NCBI GenBank assembly: GCA_937899725.1
Contig: CALCCA010000040.1
Location: forward strand, 97,779 to 161,778
Direction: 5' to 3'
Source of the DNA: an uncultured Halomicronema sp.
Lineage (GTDB): Bacteria > Cyanobacteriota > Cyanobacteriia > Phormidesmidales > Phormidesmidaceae
DNA length: 64,000 nucleotides
The notes below the pieces were generated by a model. The model did no database searches. It saw only the letters and a list, made by a program, of their open reading frames with translations, and had not been told where the DNA came from. The position numbers were made by a program, and so were the translations under genes. This document shows positions 16,038 through 24,488 of the stretch, one piece after another. The first letter of the stretch is position 1; each line of letters starts with the position of its first letter.

Positions 16038-16301
16038 TTATCTGACAGTGACAAACCAGGTGTTCCCCTGGCGCGTTATCGGTTTCACAACAGTGCCAGC
16101 AGCAATGTAGAAATTGTTTACTGATTGGGCGTTCCACTCAGTAGCTTGATACCGCACCCGCCCCGGCTGCCCTGGCCGAATCGCGCGAGTCAGGCGAGCT
16201 GTCTCAGTGACTCGAGAGAGCGACTGTGAAGTTGCTACAAATTTCGGCTGATTACGGTTCTCAGACTGACGCCGGTTTGTGTTACGAAAACTTAGCCGCA
16301 T
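16038..16301 (-). CDS. NfeD C-terminal OB-fold-like small protein
   Basis: An 87-aa product from ATG 16301. The last 55 residues follow the NfeD soluble-domain pattern: Gly-rich PGQPGRVRY, a WNAQS strand, IAAGTVV, and a final RQGNTWFVTV strand. Full NfeD proteins have membrane helices before this OB domain; here only a basic, Asn/Gln-rich N terminus precedes it, and the membrane part may be supplied by the next gene. In other bacteria NfeD partners flotillins. This is a family-level guess from pattern, not a firm match. It is divergent from the STAND NTPase gene. Confidence 0.6.
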   Translation of the reverse strand: MRLSFRNTNRRQSENRNQPKFVATSQSLSRVTETARLTRAIRPGQPGRVRYQATEWNAQSVNNFYIAAGTVVKPITRQGNTWFVTVR

Positions 16302-16421
16302 GATGACTATCCTCAATGATTTTCAGGAAGCCTCTGTTTCTCGGGGCTTCAGTCACCATCATGTCGGCGGCATCAAGGGCTGCCCAGACCGTCTGTCACT
16401 TTCCCAACTCTCTGCAAAAGG

Positions 16422-16520
16422 GGTCATTTCCCGTCACGATCTGTCATCTTCTTGTCAGGTTATGTCACCTGATGTCACTCAGTGTCAGGTTTATGTCAGC
16501 AGTACAGCGGCTAAACGTCA
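16422..16520. promoter_or_regulatory. Helically phased GTCA direct-repeat array
   Basis: NGTCA pentamers start at 16422, 16432, 16442, 16453, 16463, 16473, 16483, 16494 and 16516: spacings 10, 10, 11, 10, 10, 10, 11, 22. Six of the nine are TGTCA. The mean step is about 10.4 bases, the DNA helical repeat, so all sites face one side. It lies between the divergent NfeD-like and STAND genes, 70 bases before the latter. A TAAACT at 16543-16548 could be a -10. Probable multi-site operator. Confidence 0.75.
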
Positions 16521-16589
16521 CATTTTTTTCTGAAAATTCACGGTAAACTCTCCCCATAATTCGGGATAAGTGAGTCTACCAGCCAGTTG

Positions 16590-19262
16590 ATGATACAGGG
16601 AGATGATTTCGGGGAAATCCTCGAAGCAATTGTTCGCTGCTTACAAGACGAAGGCCAGCCCACACTGACGCAGATCGAGCGACATCTGCTGGAATATTTT
16701 TGTAGGCAGCCGCATTTGACCTATCCGGAGATCGCGGAAGACCTTGGTCGGCGCGAAGCCCGTGAGTTTAGGGCAGGGTATTTGCGTAATGTAGGGGCCA
16801 GGCTACGTCAAACATTATCGACCCTCACAGGTGTCAAGCTTGAGAAACGCAACATGAGAGAGCGGCTGCACGAATGGCATAGCCGTAACTCTCTGGAGTT
16901 GGTGGGTCAAGCCGAAGCCATTGAATATCTGACGCGCCAGCTTTACAGCAGTCCGCATCAACTCATTTGCGTGAGCGGGCTGCCCATGGTCGGCAAAACT
17001 GATCTGGTGCAAATCGTCATCTCGACACTGATGAGTCAACAGCGCTCAACCGATCACGGGAATTTTATCCTGCACTGGGTGGAAGCAGAAACTGCCCAGA
17101 CGGTCGCCACCCTTTATCAACACGTACACAAAAACCGCCATGATGCTCAGTCAAGCGATCTCGATCAGCTAGAGGTAATGGCGCTGCTAATTGATGAGTT
17201 ACGAGATTACCCACTCCTCATCATTTTGAATGATGCCGATATTCTTTATGAACCCGGGCAACTGGCTGGCGTTTTGCGGGAGAGTAGCGGGTATCATCGC
17301 TTACTGCGCCAGATGGTAAATGATCCGACCCTCAAAGGTCGCTTGGTCTGGGTCAGCCGGGTTCTTCCACAGCCTCTAGAGGCTAACCGAATCACGCTTT
17401 ACAAACATCGGGTATTACCGCTCTCAGTCGAGCAGTTACTGACATTATTAAACCGTCGCCGACTCTTCAAAGAGGCCACTGAGAAACAGCATCAACTCAT
17501 TGAGTTTTGCGGCGGCAATCCCGGTCTGCTGCTAGTGGCGGCTCGTAAAGTCCGAGAGTCTTGCGGCGGTCAAGTTGATATGTTCGTTAGAAATCCACTG
17601 CGATACCTGAGCCAGGAAGGAGAATATTGGCGGCAGGCGATCGCAGTTATCTCTGAGATCGAACAAGTTCTCTTAGTCTGGTTGTTGCTGCGTCCCTGGT
17701 CGTATGAGGGCATCATGGCACTGACTCTGCCGGGTATCACGGATGGGCAACGGATACAGGCCCTCGAGTCACTGAGAAAGCGGGATTTTATTCTTGAGCA
17801 AGACAACGAGTACCATTTGCATCCACCTTATCTTCGCTATGTAGTAGCGGCTTGGCTAGTCGAAACGGTTGGTACTAAAATCCTCGAAAAACAAGGCTTC
17901 ACTGGCATCCGCTATCCCCTTACTCTCCCGCAGGGAGCTGCGTGGCGACGTCAATGGCAGCAGCAGCAGGTGCTTGAACCGTTAGCTGGGGTCATTAAAA
18001 ACGAGTATTGGAGTCGAGCGGCGCAGCAAGAGCTATTTGCAGAACTACTGACAGCAATGTCGATTGAAAGACAGGCATCCCCACGCCAGGACTACAGCTA
18101 TGCCTTAGGTACTCTGCTCACAATCGCGATCGCCCTTGGGCTGCAGCTCACACAGCTAGCGCTCAACGGGCAGACCATGCGCCAGGTCGACTTATGGGGA
18201 AAATCACTGAATGGCTTGCAGGCCAGCCATTGTCGGTTTGTTGAATCGGTCTTACCAGTTTGTTTCGAAGGTCTGTTAGCGGCAGATATGTCAGCGGATG
18301 GGCAAGCCATCTCAATTGGCGATAGCACCGGAAGGGTCGGCTATTGGGTGCGCTCGGGGGAAACTTTTCGACTGCACAAGTATCATCGTTTTCGAACGCT
18401 ACCCGGCCATTCCGTTGCGATCACGGCGCTTTCCATCAATCAGAGAGATGTCGTGGTGATGGCGACTGATACCAGCGTTTATCGTTGGTGGACGGGCGAT
18501 CAGGCTCACCCCGCTAAGCAAACGGCTGTTGATGGTCTGGTGCGCCAGTTGGCCCATAGCGGAGACTATATTGCTGCCGGTCTACAGGATGGCAGTATTT
18601 GGGTATACGATCGCACCACCTTATCGTCAGGCCATCAACGGAAACATGTTGGGGCCGTTAGTATTCTTTCGTTTGATCCAGATGGGTTTGAGCTGGTGAG
18701 TATCGGTCATGGCAACCGCGCTTTGCGCTGGGATCTGACGGCCAATCCTATGCCCGCTATTCAAGACGTTTTGCCGACTGACGGGCGCATTTTGTGGTCA
18801 GTCCATTGGCGAGAGGGGCAGTTGCTATTAGCGGGCACCCGAGAGGGAATTCCTGCCGTCAAGTGGGGCGAAACTTTGTGGCAAACGCTGCCAGGGGTGA
18901 AGGCAATCGGCAGACTAGCGTTTAGCCGCAACACCGATTGGTTGGCAGGGTGCGATTACCAGGGTGGCTTTCACCTTTGGAATCAGTCGTTTGAAGTCGT
19001 CCTCCAGATAGCCTTGCTAGAGTCCTGTCCTGAGAAGATGGTCATCAGTAATGATGGCAAGAGCTTGCTGACGGTTAATACTCATTACAACGGCAGCCAA
19101 GCGGATTCTTGTATCCAATTATGGGATGTGCAGGTGGGGCATCTCCTCTGGGAAATTACCACTAGCCAACCATCCCTGGCCTCTCTCTCATTAGAAAGTG
19201 CTGTAGGGCTTTCAGCTGCTGAGCAGCAGCATCTCCAGGAATTCTCGGAGCCGCAGGCATAA
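16590..19262 (+). CDS. STAND NTPase (NB-ARC) with N-terminal HTH and C-terminal WD40 repeats
   Basis: An 890-aa protein from ATG 16590. Residues about 25-95 form a helical HTH-like domain (LTQIERHLLEYFC, TYPEIAEDLG, RNVGARLRQTL), which in cyanobacterial NB-ARC/WD40 proteins occupies the usual N terminus. The nucleotide-binding part has Walker A GLPMVGKTD (about 130-138), Walker B PLLIILNDAD (about 208-217), a GRLVWVSR strand and the GLPL-like GGNPGLLL (about 308-315), followed by a winged-helix region. From about residue 528 a pentapeptide-like lead-in (RQVDLWGKSLNGLQ) runs into degenerate WD40 repeats (ISIGDSTGRVGYW, IAAGLQDGSIWVYD, LWDVQ). Such proteins oligomerise on sensing a ligand. No nuclease, TIR or protease effector is fused, so an effector may be separate. 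The upstream GTCA array suggests tight control. Confidence 0.9.
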   Translation: MIQGDDFGEILEAIVRCLQDEGQPTLTQIERHLLEYFCRQPHLTYPEIAEDLGRREAREFRAGYLRNVGARLRQTLSTLTGVKLEKRNMRERLHEWHSRNSLELVGQAEAIEYLTRQLYSSPHQLICVSGLPMVGKTDLVQIVISTLMSQQRSTDHGNFILHWVEAETAQTVATLYQHVHKNRHDAQSSDLDQLEVMALLIDELRDYPLLIILNDADILYEPGQLAGVLRESSGYHRLLRQMVNDPTLKGRLVWVSRVLPQPLEANRITLYKHRVLPLSVEQLLTLLNRRRLFKEATEKQHQLIEFCGGNPGLLLVAARKVRESCGGQVDMFVRNPLRYLSQEGEYWRQAIAVISEIEQVLLVWLLLRPWSYEGIMALTLPGITDGQRIQALESLRKRDFILEQDNEYHLHPPYLRYVVAAWLVETVGTKILEKQGFTGIRYPLTLPQGAAWRRQWQQQQVLEPLAGVIKNEYWSRAAQQELFAELLTAMSIERQASPRQDYSYALGTLLTIAIALGLQLTQLALNGQTMRQVDLWGKSLNGLQASHCRFVESVLPVCFEGLLAADMSADGQAISIGDSTGRVGYWVRSGETFRLHKYHRFRTLPGHSVAITALSINQRDVVVMATDTSVYRWWTGDQAHPAKQTAVDGLVRQLAHSGDYIAAGLQDGSIWVYDRTTLSSGHQRKHVGAVSILSFDPDGFELVSIGHGNRALRWDLTANPMPAIQDVLPTDGRILWSVHWREGQLLLAGTREGIPAVKWGETLWQTLPGVKAIGRLAFSRNTDWLAGCDYQGGFHLWNQSFEVVLQIALLESCPEKMVISNDGKSLLTVNTHYNGSQADSCIQLWDVQVGHLLWEITTSQPSLASLSLESAVGLSAAEQQHLQEFSEPQA

Positions 19263-19550
19263 AAGAACGCGCGAAACTTTAGATTTCTATGGGCAGACGG
19301 TTAAAAAACCGCAATTGAGACTTGCTTTCTAAACTAAATTTGTTGATAATTGCACCTAAGCGCAACAATCCATCTCTACGGAGTCATGTAAGTTTGGCAG
19401 CCCAAAACGGTGTTCTCTGAAACACTGAGGTTTGATTTTCACTTAGCAAGGTTTTCTGTATCTTTCATATCAGTCTCGAGAAGCCGCAGTCGTTAGGGCT
19501 GTCTATGTTCTGCTATTTGCAGGAATTCTCAATTTCTTCTTCATCAAGGA

Positions 19551-19576
19551 TGTCACGATTTCAATCGAGATGTCAC
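19551..19576 (+). promoter_or_regulatory. Two TGTCAC sites 20 bases apart upstream of the 419-aa gene
   Basis: TGTCAC at 19551 and 19571, both preceded by GA, offset by two helical turns and in the same orientation as the array at 16422-16520. They suggest a shared regulator for both genes. The second site contains the ATG at 19570, which argues for the later start at 19621. Confidence 0.5.
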
Positions 19577-19620
19577 CGCTTTATATAGGGATGCTATTAC
19601 CGTCTGCGAGATCAGGAATA

Positions 19621-20880
19621 ATGCCCGACGCTACAGACTTCGACATCGTTTACAGCTTTATTCGAGACAAGGTTCGTCCACCGATTGATCAGCCCACCAG
19701 CGAGGTAGTTTATAACCTGTTGGTGCACAAGCAAGCTGATCGCTCTGTCGTGACAGCACTTGATCGCATCGTCAAACATTCCAACTTTGATGGTGAAGCA
19801 GGATTACTGTTTATCAATCGGTGTGTCTATACCGCAATTAACCTGCTGCACTTGGATGCCCAGCGTCACGACGACCTGAAGCGGCTGGTAAAAAAGCTGG
19901 CAGCAGCTCCTGAAAATGGCATGAACGTTACGACCAAACGGCTGCGCCGGACGCTGCGACGTTATGTAGAAGATGACAAGTATCAATGCGTGTTACGGCA
20001 GGCTAGACTCTATCGCAACCCTGAGGAAGAAGAGGCAACGGTTCTGGGTGATCTATTCCCGGAATACAGCTTTCTCTATCTGAATGCCGGTTTTACTAGT
20101 GATATTGAGAAGTGTGACGAGCCAGTACAGTTAGCTGCTGATAACCGTCAGCGCTCCAGGTTAAAGAATGGTATGCGGCACCGGAAAGAAGAAAGAATCT
20201 ACAAAGTCCGACAGGCCTTGCATTTCTATTGGGATCGTCGTAAACAAGGCAACCTGAGACCTACGGATAACCCCACCCGTCTGACAGAAGAAGAACTCAA
20301 TAGGGGCATCCGTTTCTATCACACTCGTAAACGAAATAGCTTCAAAGAACATGCGCAGCAGTTTATGAATCGTGATGGACCCGGATATACCGTTAGCGAT
20401 TGTCGAGGTGCAGTCTTGGAATATATGGAGCGTCCGTTGCAAGTGCTGCCGCCTCAGCATCGAGATCGCTTTAGAGAGGATTTTCATCGGGCTTTAGAAA
20501 CGATGGAAACTACTGGGGGGTCGATGCAAGCAACAGTGATTCAGGCTTTCAAGAAGATTCTGGATAGGTTGCTATTTGCAGGATATGAAGCGCGTAGAGC
20601 TCATAGTGCCATTGAGAAGCACGTTAGTGCGGTTTCACCACTCAACTTTTCCGCTATCTTATTGAGCCTGGTACTGGGGTGTCCAATGATCCTTCACAAG
20701 CTAGAAGAACGATTGACGGCTCTGTATATTCACTATGAAAAAATGGCTATCGAATCGCTCCCGTGGCTGGTGAAATTCTTCGAATATATCCATCTGGCGT
20801 TGGTGATGAATTCACGCTATCTCATGATTCACGACCCACGGGAGACTGAACGCATTCCACCCTCGGTGATTTGGCCTTAG
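19621..20880 (+). CDS. Unrecognised protein next to the STAND NTPase
   Basis: A 419-aa product from ATG 19621, which has AGGA five bases upstream; the frame also opens at ATG 19570. I do not recognise the family. It looks mainly helical and charged: RDKVRPPIDQPTSEVVYNLL, RRLRRTLRRYVEDDKY-like basic helices, LFPEYSFLYLNAGF, a long Arg/Lys-rich middle (residues about 185-260), and a more hydrophobic C-terminal quarter (LNFSAILLSLVLGCPMI, then LVKFFEYIHLALVMN) that could touch a membrane. Stop TAG is only 4 bases before the inverted repeat of IS copy B, so the 3' end may have been altered by insertion. Position and TGTCAC sites suggest a functional link to the STAND gene. Confidence 0.75.
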   Translation: MPDATDFDIVYSFIRDKVRPPIDQPTSEVVYNLLVHKQADRSVVTALDRIVKHSNFDGEAGLLFINRCVYTAINLLHLDAQRHDDLKRLVKKLAAAPENGMNVTTKRLRRTLRRYVEDDKYQCVLRQARLYRNPEEEEATVLGDLFPEYSFLYLNAGFTSDIEKCDEPVQLAADNRQRSRLKNGMRHRKEERIYKVRQALHFYWDRRKQGNLRPTDNPTRLTEEELNRGIRFYHTRKRNSFKEHAQQFMNRDGPGYTVSDCRGAVLEYMERPLQVLPPQHRDRFREDFHRALETMETTGGSMQATVIQAFKKILDRLLFAGYEARRAHSAIEKHVSAVSPLNFSAILLSLVLGCPMILHKLEERLTALYIHYEKMAIESLPWLVKFFEYIHLALVMNSRYLMIHDPRETERIPPSVIWP

Positions 20881-20884
20881 CAGT

Positions 20885-21501
20885 AGACCTCTTGCAGATT
20901 AGTGCCAGCAAGTTTTGACAAAATGAGGAAACATCAAGATATTCCAACAAAAACAATTCCTGATGATGTACTACACAATAGCAAAATCCCTTTCCAATCA
21001 GCACTTCAAGCGTCAGCTCGGAGTCACCAAGAAGCTCTTTGAGCAGATGGTGACGCCCTTGAAGCCAGCGTGGAGAGCGGCCCCAACACTGGGAACTAAG
21101 TTCAAGTTATACCTTTGTTTGGGGTCGCCAACGATTGCGCAGCGTTTCCAGCTTCGGGTATCCACTTTCATCCTCCTACCACTATCCAGAGCCTACAAGA
21201 TGAAGGCTATCAGGGGATTCAGAAGTGCCATAACAATAGTCAATTGCCCCTCAAGAAACCTTGGATCGACCAGTTGAGCGGTGGGTGAGGATAAGGCTAG
21301 CAACCGGGCCTTGGTCCGTGAGCGCATCGGCATTGAGCATATCAATCGACGCTTAAAGACCTTCAGAATCTTGGCGGGATGTTACCGGAATCGTCGCTGT
21401 CGCTATGGGCTATGCTGCAATCTCATCGCGGCCACCTATTACATCATGAACAGTCACAGGTTGCTTGATGCGGTAGTTTCTGATTAATCAGCAAGAGAGC
21501 T
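20885..21501 (+). mobile_element. Decayed IS5-like element, copy B
   Basis: Inverted ends AGACCTCTTGCAGATTA and the complement of AGCTCTCTTGCTGATTA. The transposase start reads MMYYTIAKSLSNQHFKRQLG and continues to FKLYL before frame loss; the middle, with the catalytic Asp region, is broken or deleted; the end reads RERIGIEHINRRLKTFRILA then LCCNLIAATY, typical of IS5-group DDE transposases (C-terminal Glu region). At 617 bases it is longer than copy A but inactive. Copies A and B point the same way and flank 5.1 kb. Confidence 0.87.
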
Positions 21502-21545
21502 AACCTCCGCATGCCGCGTTTTGCTACGAAGATTGAGCCTGCGAT

Positions 21546-21586
21546 CGATGGTGGGAGATGAGTCCGAGGCTCATCTCCCACCATCG
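21546..21586. repeat. 17-bp-stem hairpin between IS copy B and nfu
   Basis: Perfect arms 21546-21562 and 21570-21586 with a 7-base loop. It is downstream of nfu (minus strand), but no T-run follows on either side, so it is not a classical terminator. Confidence 0.7.
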
Positions 21587-21599
21587 ACATGAATTGCTC

Positions 21600-21642
21600 C
21601 TGAGGTTGAGCAGGTGGTGTTACACCACCTGCTCAACCTCAG
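21600..21642. repeat. 43-base palindrome centred on the nfu stop codon
   Basis: Arms of 21 bases (21600-21620 and 21622-21642) around one base. The right arm encodes the last seven residues of Nfu (AEVEQVV); the TAA stop is at the exact centre, and the left arm is the inverted copy of the coding end. Confidence 0.9.
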
Positions 21643-21859
21643 CAATTTCTGGAATGAACTCGCGTAGGCGGCGCTCAATGCCCATGCGGAGGGTCATTGC
21701 CGAACTCGGGCAAGAGCCACAGGCTCCCTGGAGCCGGAGACGCACGGTCGGGCCATCAATTTCGACCAGTTCGACATTGCCACCGTCGGCCATGAGATAC
21801 GGGCGCAATTCATCCAAAACGTTTTCAACGTTGTCTTGGGTCAGGGCCAAAGTCTGCAT
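21620..21859 (-). CDS. NifU C-terminal domain (Nfu-type) iron-sulfur scaffold
   Basis: A 79-aa single-domain Nfu protein. It has the conserved start [20 protein letters not shown], the strand VRLRLQGAC, and the Fe-S ligating motif CGSCPSS (CxxC). Such proteins hold a transient [4Fe-4S] cluster and pass it to targets; in cyanobacteria and plastids a homologous Nfu supplies photosystem I. No other iron-sulfur assembly gene is adjacent. The stop codon sits at the centre of a long palindrome. Confidence 0.93.
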   Translation of the reverse strand: MQTLALTQDNVENVLDELRPYLMADGGNVELVEIDGPTVRLRLQGACGSCPSSAMTLRMGIERRLREFIPEIAEVEQVV

Positions 21860-21940
21860 AGTTGTCTGCCATCCATTGTTCGTAAGCGGATACCACCCAT
21901 TCTACGAATAGAGTGGGTGATTGGGGCGATCGCATTTACC

Positions 21941-22531
21941 CTACAAATTTTCAATGGTTTGACTAGAAACTGTCGAGGTCGGCATCAATAAAGACTCCAA
22001 CGTGGTCAATACCTCTTGACTATGAATAGCTGGACGCACGCCTAGAAACCGCTCTCGCATCACGCCATCGGGGTCAATCAGGTAGGTATGCCGCAGTGAT
22101 CGCCCGGTCAGCCACGAGCCATACGCTTTACTGACACTGCCATCCTCATCTGACAACAAAGGAAACTCAATGCCTTCAGCGGCACAAAAACTCTCATGAG
22201 AGCTGACATCGTCAACACTGACGCCAATGATTTCGGCATTCAGAGTTTGAAATTCGGGCCGACTCTCTTGAAACCGACGTGCTTCTAAGGTGCAGCCCGA
22301 CGTGCCATCTTGAGGATAAAAGTAGAGGACAACCCAACGCCCTCGGTAGTCAGCGAGGGAGATTTCGCCCGCCCCCGAGTTGGTGGGCAAGGTAAAAGTC
22401 GGAGCCATCTCCCCAATGGGCGGCTGTGCCCCCCCCAACGCCAACGCCTCGGGCATCATGAGCCCCCAGGTTAGCCATGCCCAGGTGCAGATACACAGGT
22501 GAATCAACCACTGGCGACGAGAAAGTACCAT
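21941..22531 (-). CDS. Peroxiredoxin, PrxQ/BCP type, exported
   Basis: Reduces hydrogen peroxide and alkyl hydroperoxides using a reactive cysteine. A 196-aa product with a signal peptide (Trp/Leu-rich helix ending ALALGG, about residue 33), so it should act in the periplasm or thylakoid lumen. The AhpC/TSA fold has the active site FYPQDGTSGCTLEAR; most PrxQ have TPGCT and a second Cys five residues on, while here Ser replaces Pro and Arg stands at the resolving position. Another Cys occurs in SFCAAEG and may serve. The Prx pattern LSDEDGSVSKAYG and TYLIDPDG follows. The next gene upstream ends about 60 bases away. Confidence 0.9.
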   Translation of the reverse strand: MVLSRRQWLIHLCICTWAWLTWGLMMPEALALGGAQPPIGEMAPTFTLPTNSGAGEISLADYRGRWVVLYFYPQDGTSGCTLEARRFQESRPEFQTLNAEIIGVSVDDVSSHESFCAAEGIEFPLLSDEDGSVSKAYGSWLTGRSLRHTYLIDPDGVMRERFLGVRPAIHSQEVLTTLESLLMPTSTVSSQTIENL

Positions 22532-22592
22532 TTGCGAAGAGATTCCTAAACGTTTGACAAAAGTCTAGGATCTAACAAATGGTCGGGGTTAA

Positions 22593-22793
22593 TCAAGAGG
22601 ATGATTGCTCAGATGATGAATTATCGCCAGTTTCTGGGGGGACTGACCGTCGTTTGCGAGGCGTAAATACCTGCTTAGCCAGCTGACAACATTGGGTCGC
22701 CGTCATCAGGGTGATCCAACGGCCTGAGTGCGGGTCACGATAAGCCCAAAACGGATTGTTGCGTGGTTCTGGTTTGAGCGATGAATCGGTCAT
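22593..22793 (-). CDS. Short conserved cyanobacterial protein
   Basis: A 66-aa product from ATG 22793 (the frame opens three codons earlier). The segment NPFWAYRDPHSGRWITL is distinctive and I recall similar short proteins in cyanobacteria; it is followed by a helix with CCQLAKQVF and a basic, then Ser-rich tail. No function known. It lies upstream of the peroxiredoxin gene on the same strand and divergent from cruP. Confidence 0.6.
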   Translation of the reverse strand: MTDSSLKPEPRNNPFWAYRDPHSGRWITLMTATQCCQLAKQVFTPRKRRSVPPETGDNSSSEQSSS

Positions 22794-22919
22794 GGGTCCC
22801 AATCAAAAACAAGCTCCCTGGCCCAACAGTCCTAAGACCATTGATTTATTCAATTGTTCCTCTTTCACTGCAGGCAAACCTGCGACAAATTACTGAACTT
22901 CAGCGGCACTTTCTCGACT

Positions 22920-24488
22920 ATGGTCTCGGTAAATTCCCAAAATACGGCTCACTGGCTGTCACAGCTGCCACAAACGCTCGCGGGGTTACGCGCCGTTGAC
23001 GATCGCTGGCGACAGTATCGTCATGGCGAGACTCCGGTGCCTCAGGTCGCCAGCATCGCCACCGAGGCCTTACCCTCGGTTGATTGGGATGTTGTCGTCA
23101 GCGGTGGCACGCTCGGCATTATGATCGGCGCCACGCTGGCGCAACGGGGCTGGCGGGTGGCCGTGTTAGAGCGGGGCACCCTTCGAGGCCGCGATCAAGA
23201 ATGGAATATTTCTCGTCAGGAACTGCAGGAACTGGTCGAACTGGATTTGCTGAGCCCAGCGGAACTGGCAACCGCGATCGCCACTGAGTACAGCCCAGCC
23301 CGCATTCAGTTTGGTGAGAGTGAGCCAGTCTGGGTCGATGGCGTGCTCAATATCGGGGTTGATCCGGTCTATCTACTCGAAGTGCTCAAGCAGAAGTTTT
23401 TGGCTGCCGGTGGCACGCTGGTAGAGCAAACGGCCTTTCAACAAGCGATCGTCCACCCGAACGGCGTGGCGGTTAAAACGACGACCGAGACCTACCAGGC
23501 GCGCTTGCTCATCGATGCCATGGGGCACTTTTCACCCCTAGTGCAGCAGGCGCGTCAGGGCCAAACGCCGGATGGGGTTTGTTTGGTCGTCGGCACCTGT
23601 GCCGCCGGTTATTCCGCCAATGACACCGGTGATTTGATTTATTCTTTCACTCCGATTCGTCAGCAGTGCCAATACTTTTGGGAGGCCTTTCCCGCTCGCG
23701 ATGGCCGCACTACGTATCTGTTTACTTATCTAGATATCCATCCTGACCGCGTTGGGTTAGAGGCCCTGTTTGATGAGTATTGGGAACTCCTGCCCGATTA
23801 CCAACAAATTGCCTTGGCTGAGTTGGACATCAAGCGGGCGCTGTTTGGGTTCTTTCCCTGCTATCGTGAGAGCCCTCTGCAGTATCCTTGGGGCCGCATG
23901 TTGCCAGTCGGCGACAGCAGCGGTAGTCAGTCGCCCCTCAGCTTTGGCGGCTTTGGTGCGATGATTCGACATTTGGCCCGGCTCACCACTGGCCTTGATG
24001 AAGCGCTGCGAGAAGATTGCCTCAGTGCCGAGGCGTTGAGCTGGCTGCAGCCCTATCAGCCGAATTTATCGGTCACCTGGCTATTTCAAGAGTCGATGCG
24101 TGTCGGCATGAATCAACATCTCCCCCCGGAGCACATCAATCGGCTTCTAGGAACGATTTTTGGCGACATGGCAGCTTTGGGCGAGGCGACGCTCAAGCCC
24201 TTTTTGCGCGATGTTGTCCAGTTTCCCGCGTTGGCCAAAACACTGCTGAGCACTTCGGTGAAACATCCGGCTTTGGTAGCGCAAATTTTGCCCCAGGTAG
24301 GGGTCGGCGCGATCGCTCGCTGGCTGCCCCATTACGGTGCTCTGGCCGGGTATGCCGCACTGCAGCCCCTGTTTAAGGCTGCCAGTCCATTGACCGCGGC
24401 CCTTTCGGCTGAGCAACAATATCGGTACCATCGGTGGTTAGATGCACTGCAGTACGGCACCGGTAGCGACTATAAGGGAATGCCATGA
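22920..24488 (+). CDS. cruP: Lycopene-cyclase-like flavoprotein CruP
   Basis: FAD-dependent oxidoreductase of the CruA/CruP group, 522 aa from ATG 22920. The dinucleotide-binding fold begins VVVSGGTLGIMIGA and continues VAVLERGTLRGRDQEWNISR, which is characteristic of CruP. GVDPVYLLEVLKQKF, LLIDAMGHFSP, FWEAFPARDGRTTYLFTY and VGDSSGSQSPLSFGGFGAM follow. CruP is a lycopene cyclase paralogue conserved in cyanobacteria and plants; cyclase activity is not general and a role in limiting oxidative damage has been proposed. The stop overlaps the next start (ATGA), so the SirB1-type protein is cotranslated. Confidence 0.92.
   Translation: MVSVNSQNTAHWLSQLPQTLAGLRAVDDRWRQYRHGETPVPQVASIATEALPSVDWDVVVSGGTLGIMIGATLAQRGWRVAVLERGTLRGRDQEWNISRQELQELVELDLLSPAELATAIATEYSPARIQFGESEPVWVDGVLNIGVDPVYLLEVLKQKFLAAGGTLVEQTAFQQAIVHPNGVAVKTTTETYQARLLIDAMGHFSPLVQQARQGQTPDGVCLVVGTCAAGYSANDTGDLIYSFTPIRQQCQYFWEAFPARDGRTTYLFTYLDIHPDRVGLEALFDEYWELLPDYQQIALAELDIKRALFGFFPCYRESPLQYPWGRMLPVGDSSGSQSPLSFGGFGAMIRHLARLTTGLDEALREDCLSAEALSWLQPYQPNLSVTWLFQESMRVGMNQHLPPEHINRLLGTIFGDMAALGEATLKPFLRDVVQFPALAKTLLSTSVKHPALVAQILPQVGVGAIARWLPHYGALAGYAALQPLFKAASPLTAALSAEQQYRYHRWLDALQYGTGSDYKGMP

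Noticed and set aside
16394..16520. TGTCA array as the end of a CRISPR-associated Tn7-like transposon
   Set aside because: Such elements have TGTCA/TGACA-type ends, but no tnsB, tnsC, tniQ, Cas12k or CRISPR repeats occur in the window, and the strict 10-11-base steps fit an operator better.
15361..21512. Composite transposon with target-site duplication
   Set aside because: ACCTCC occurs near both outer borders, but not directly next to the inverted repeats, and both IS copies are decayed, so transposition of the whole unit cannot be claimed.
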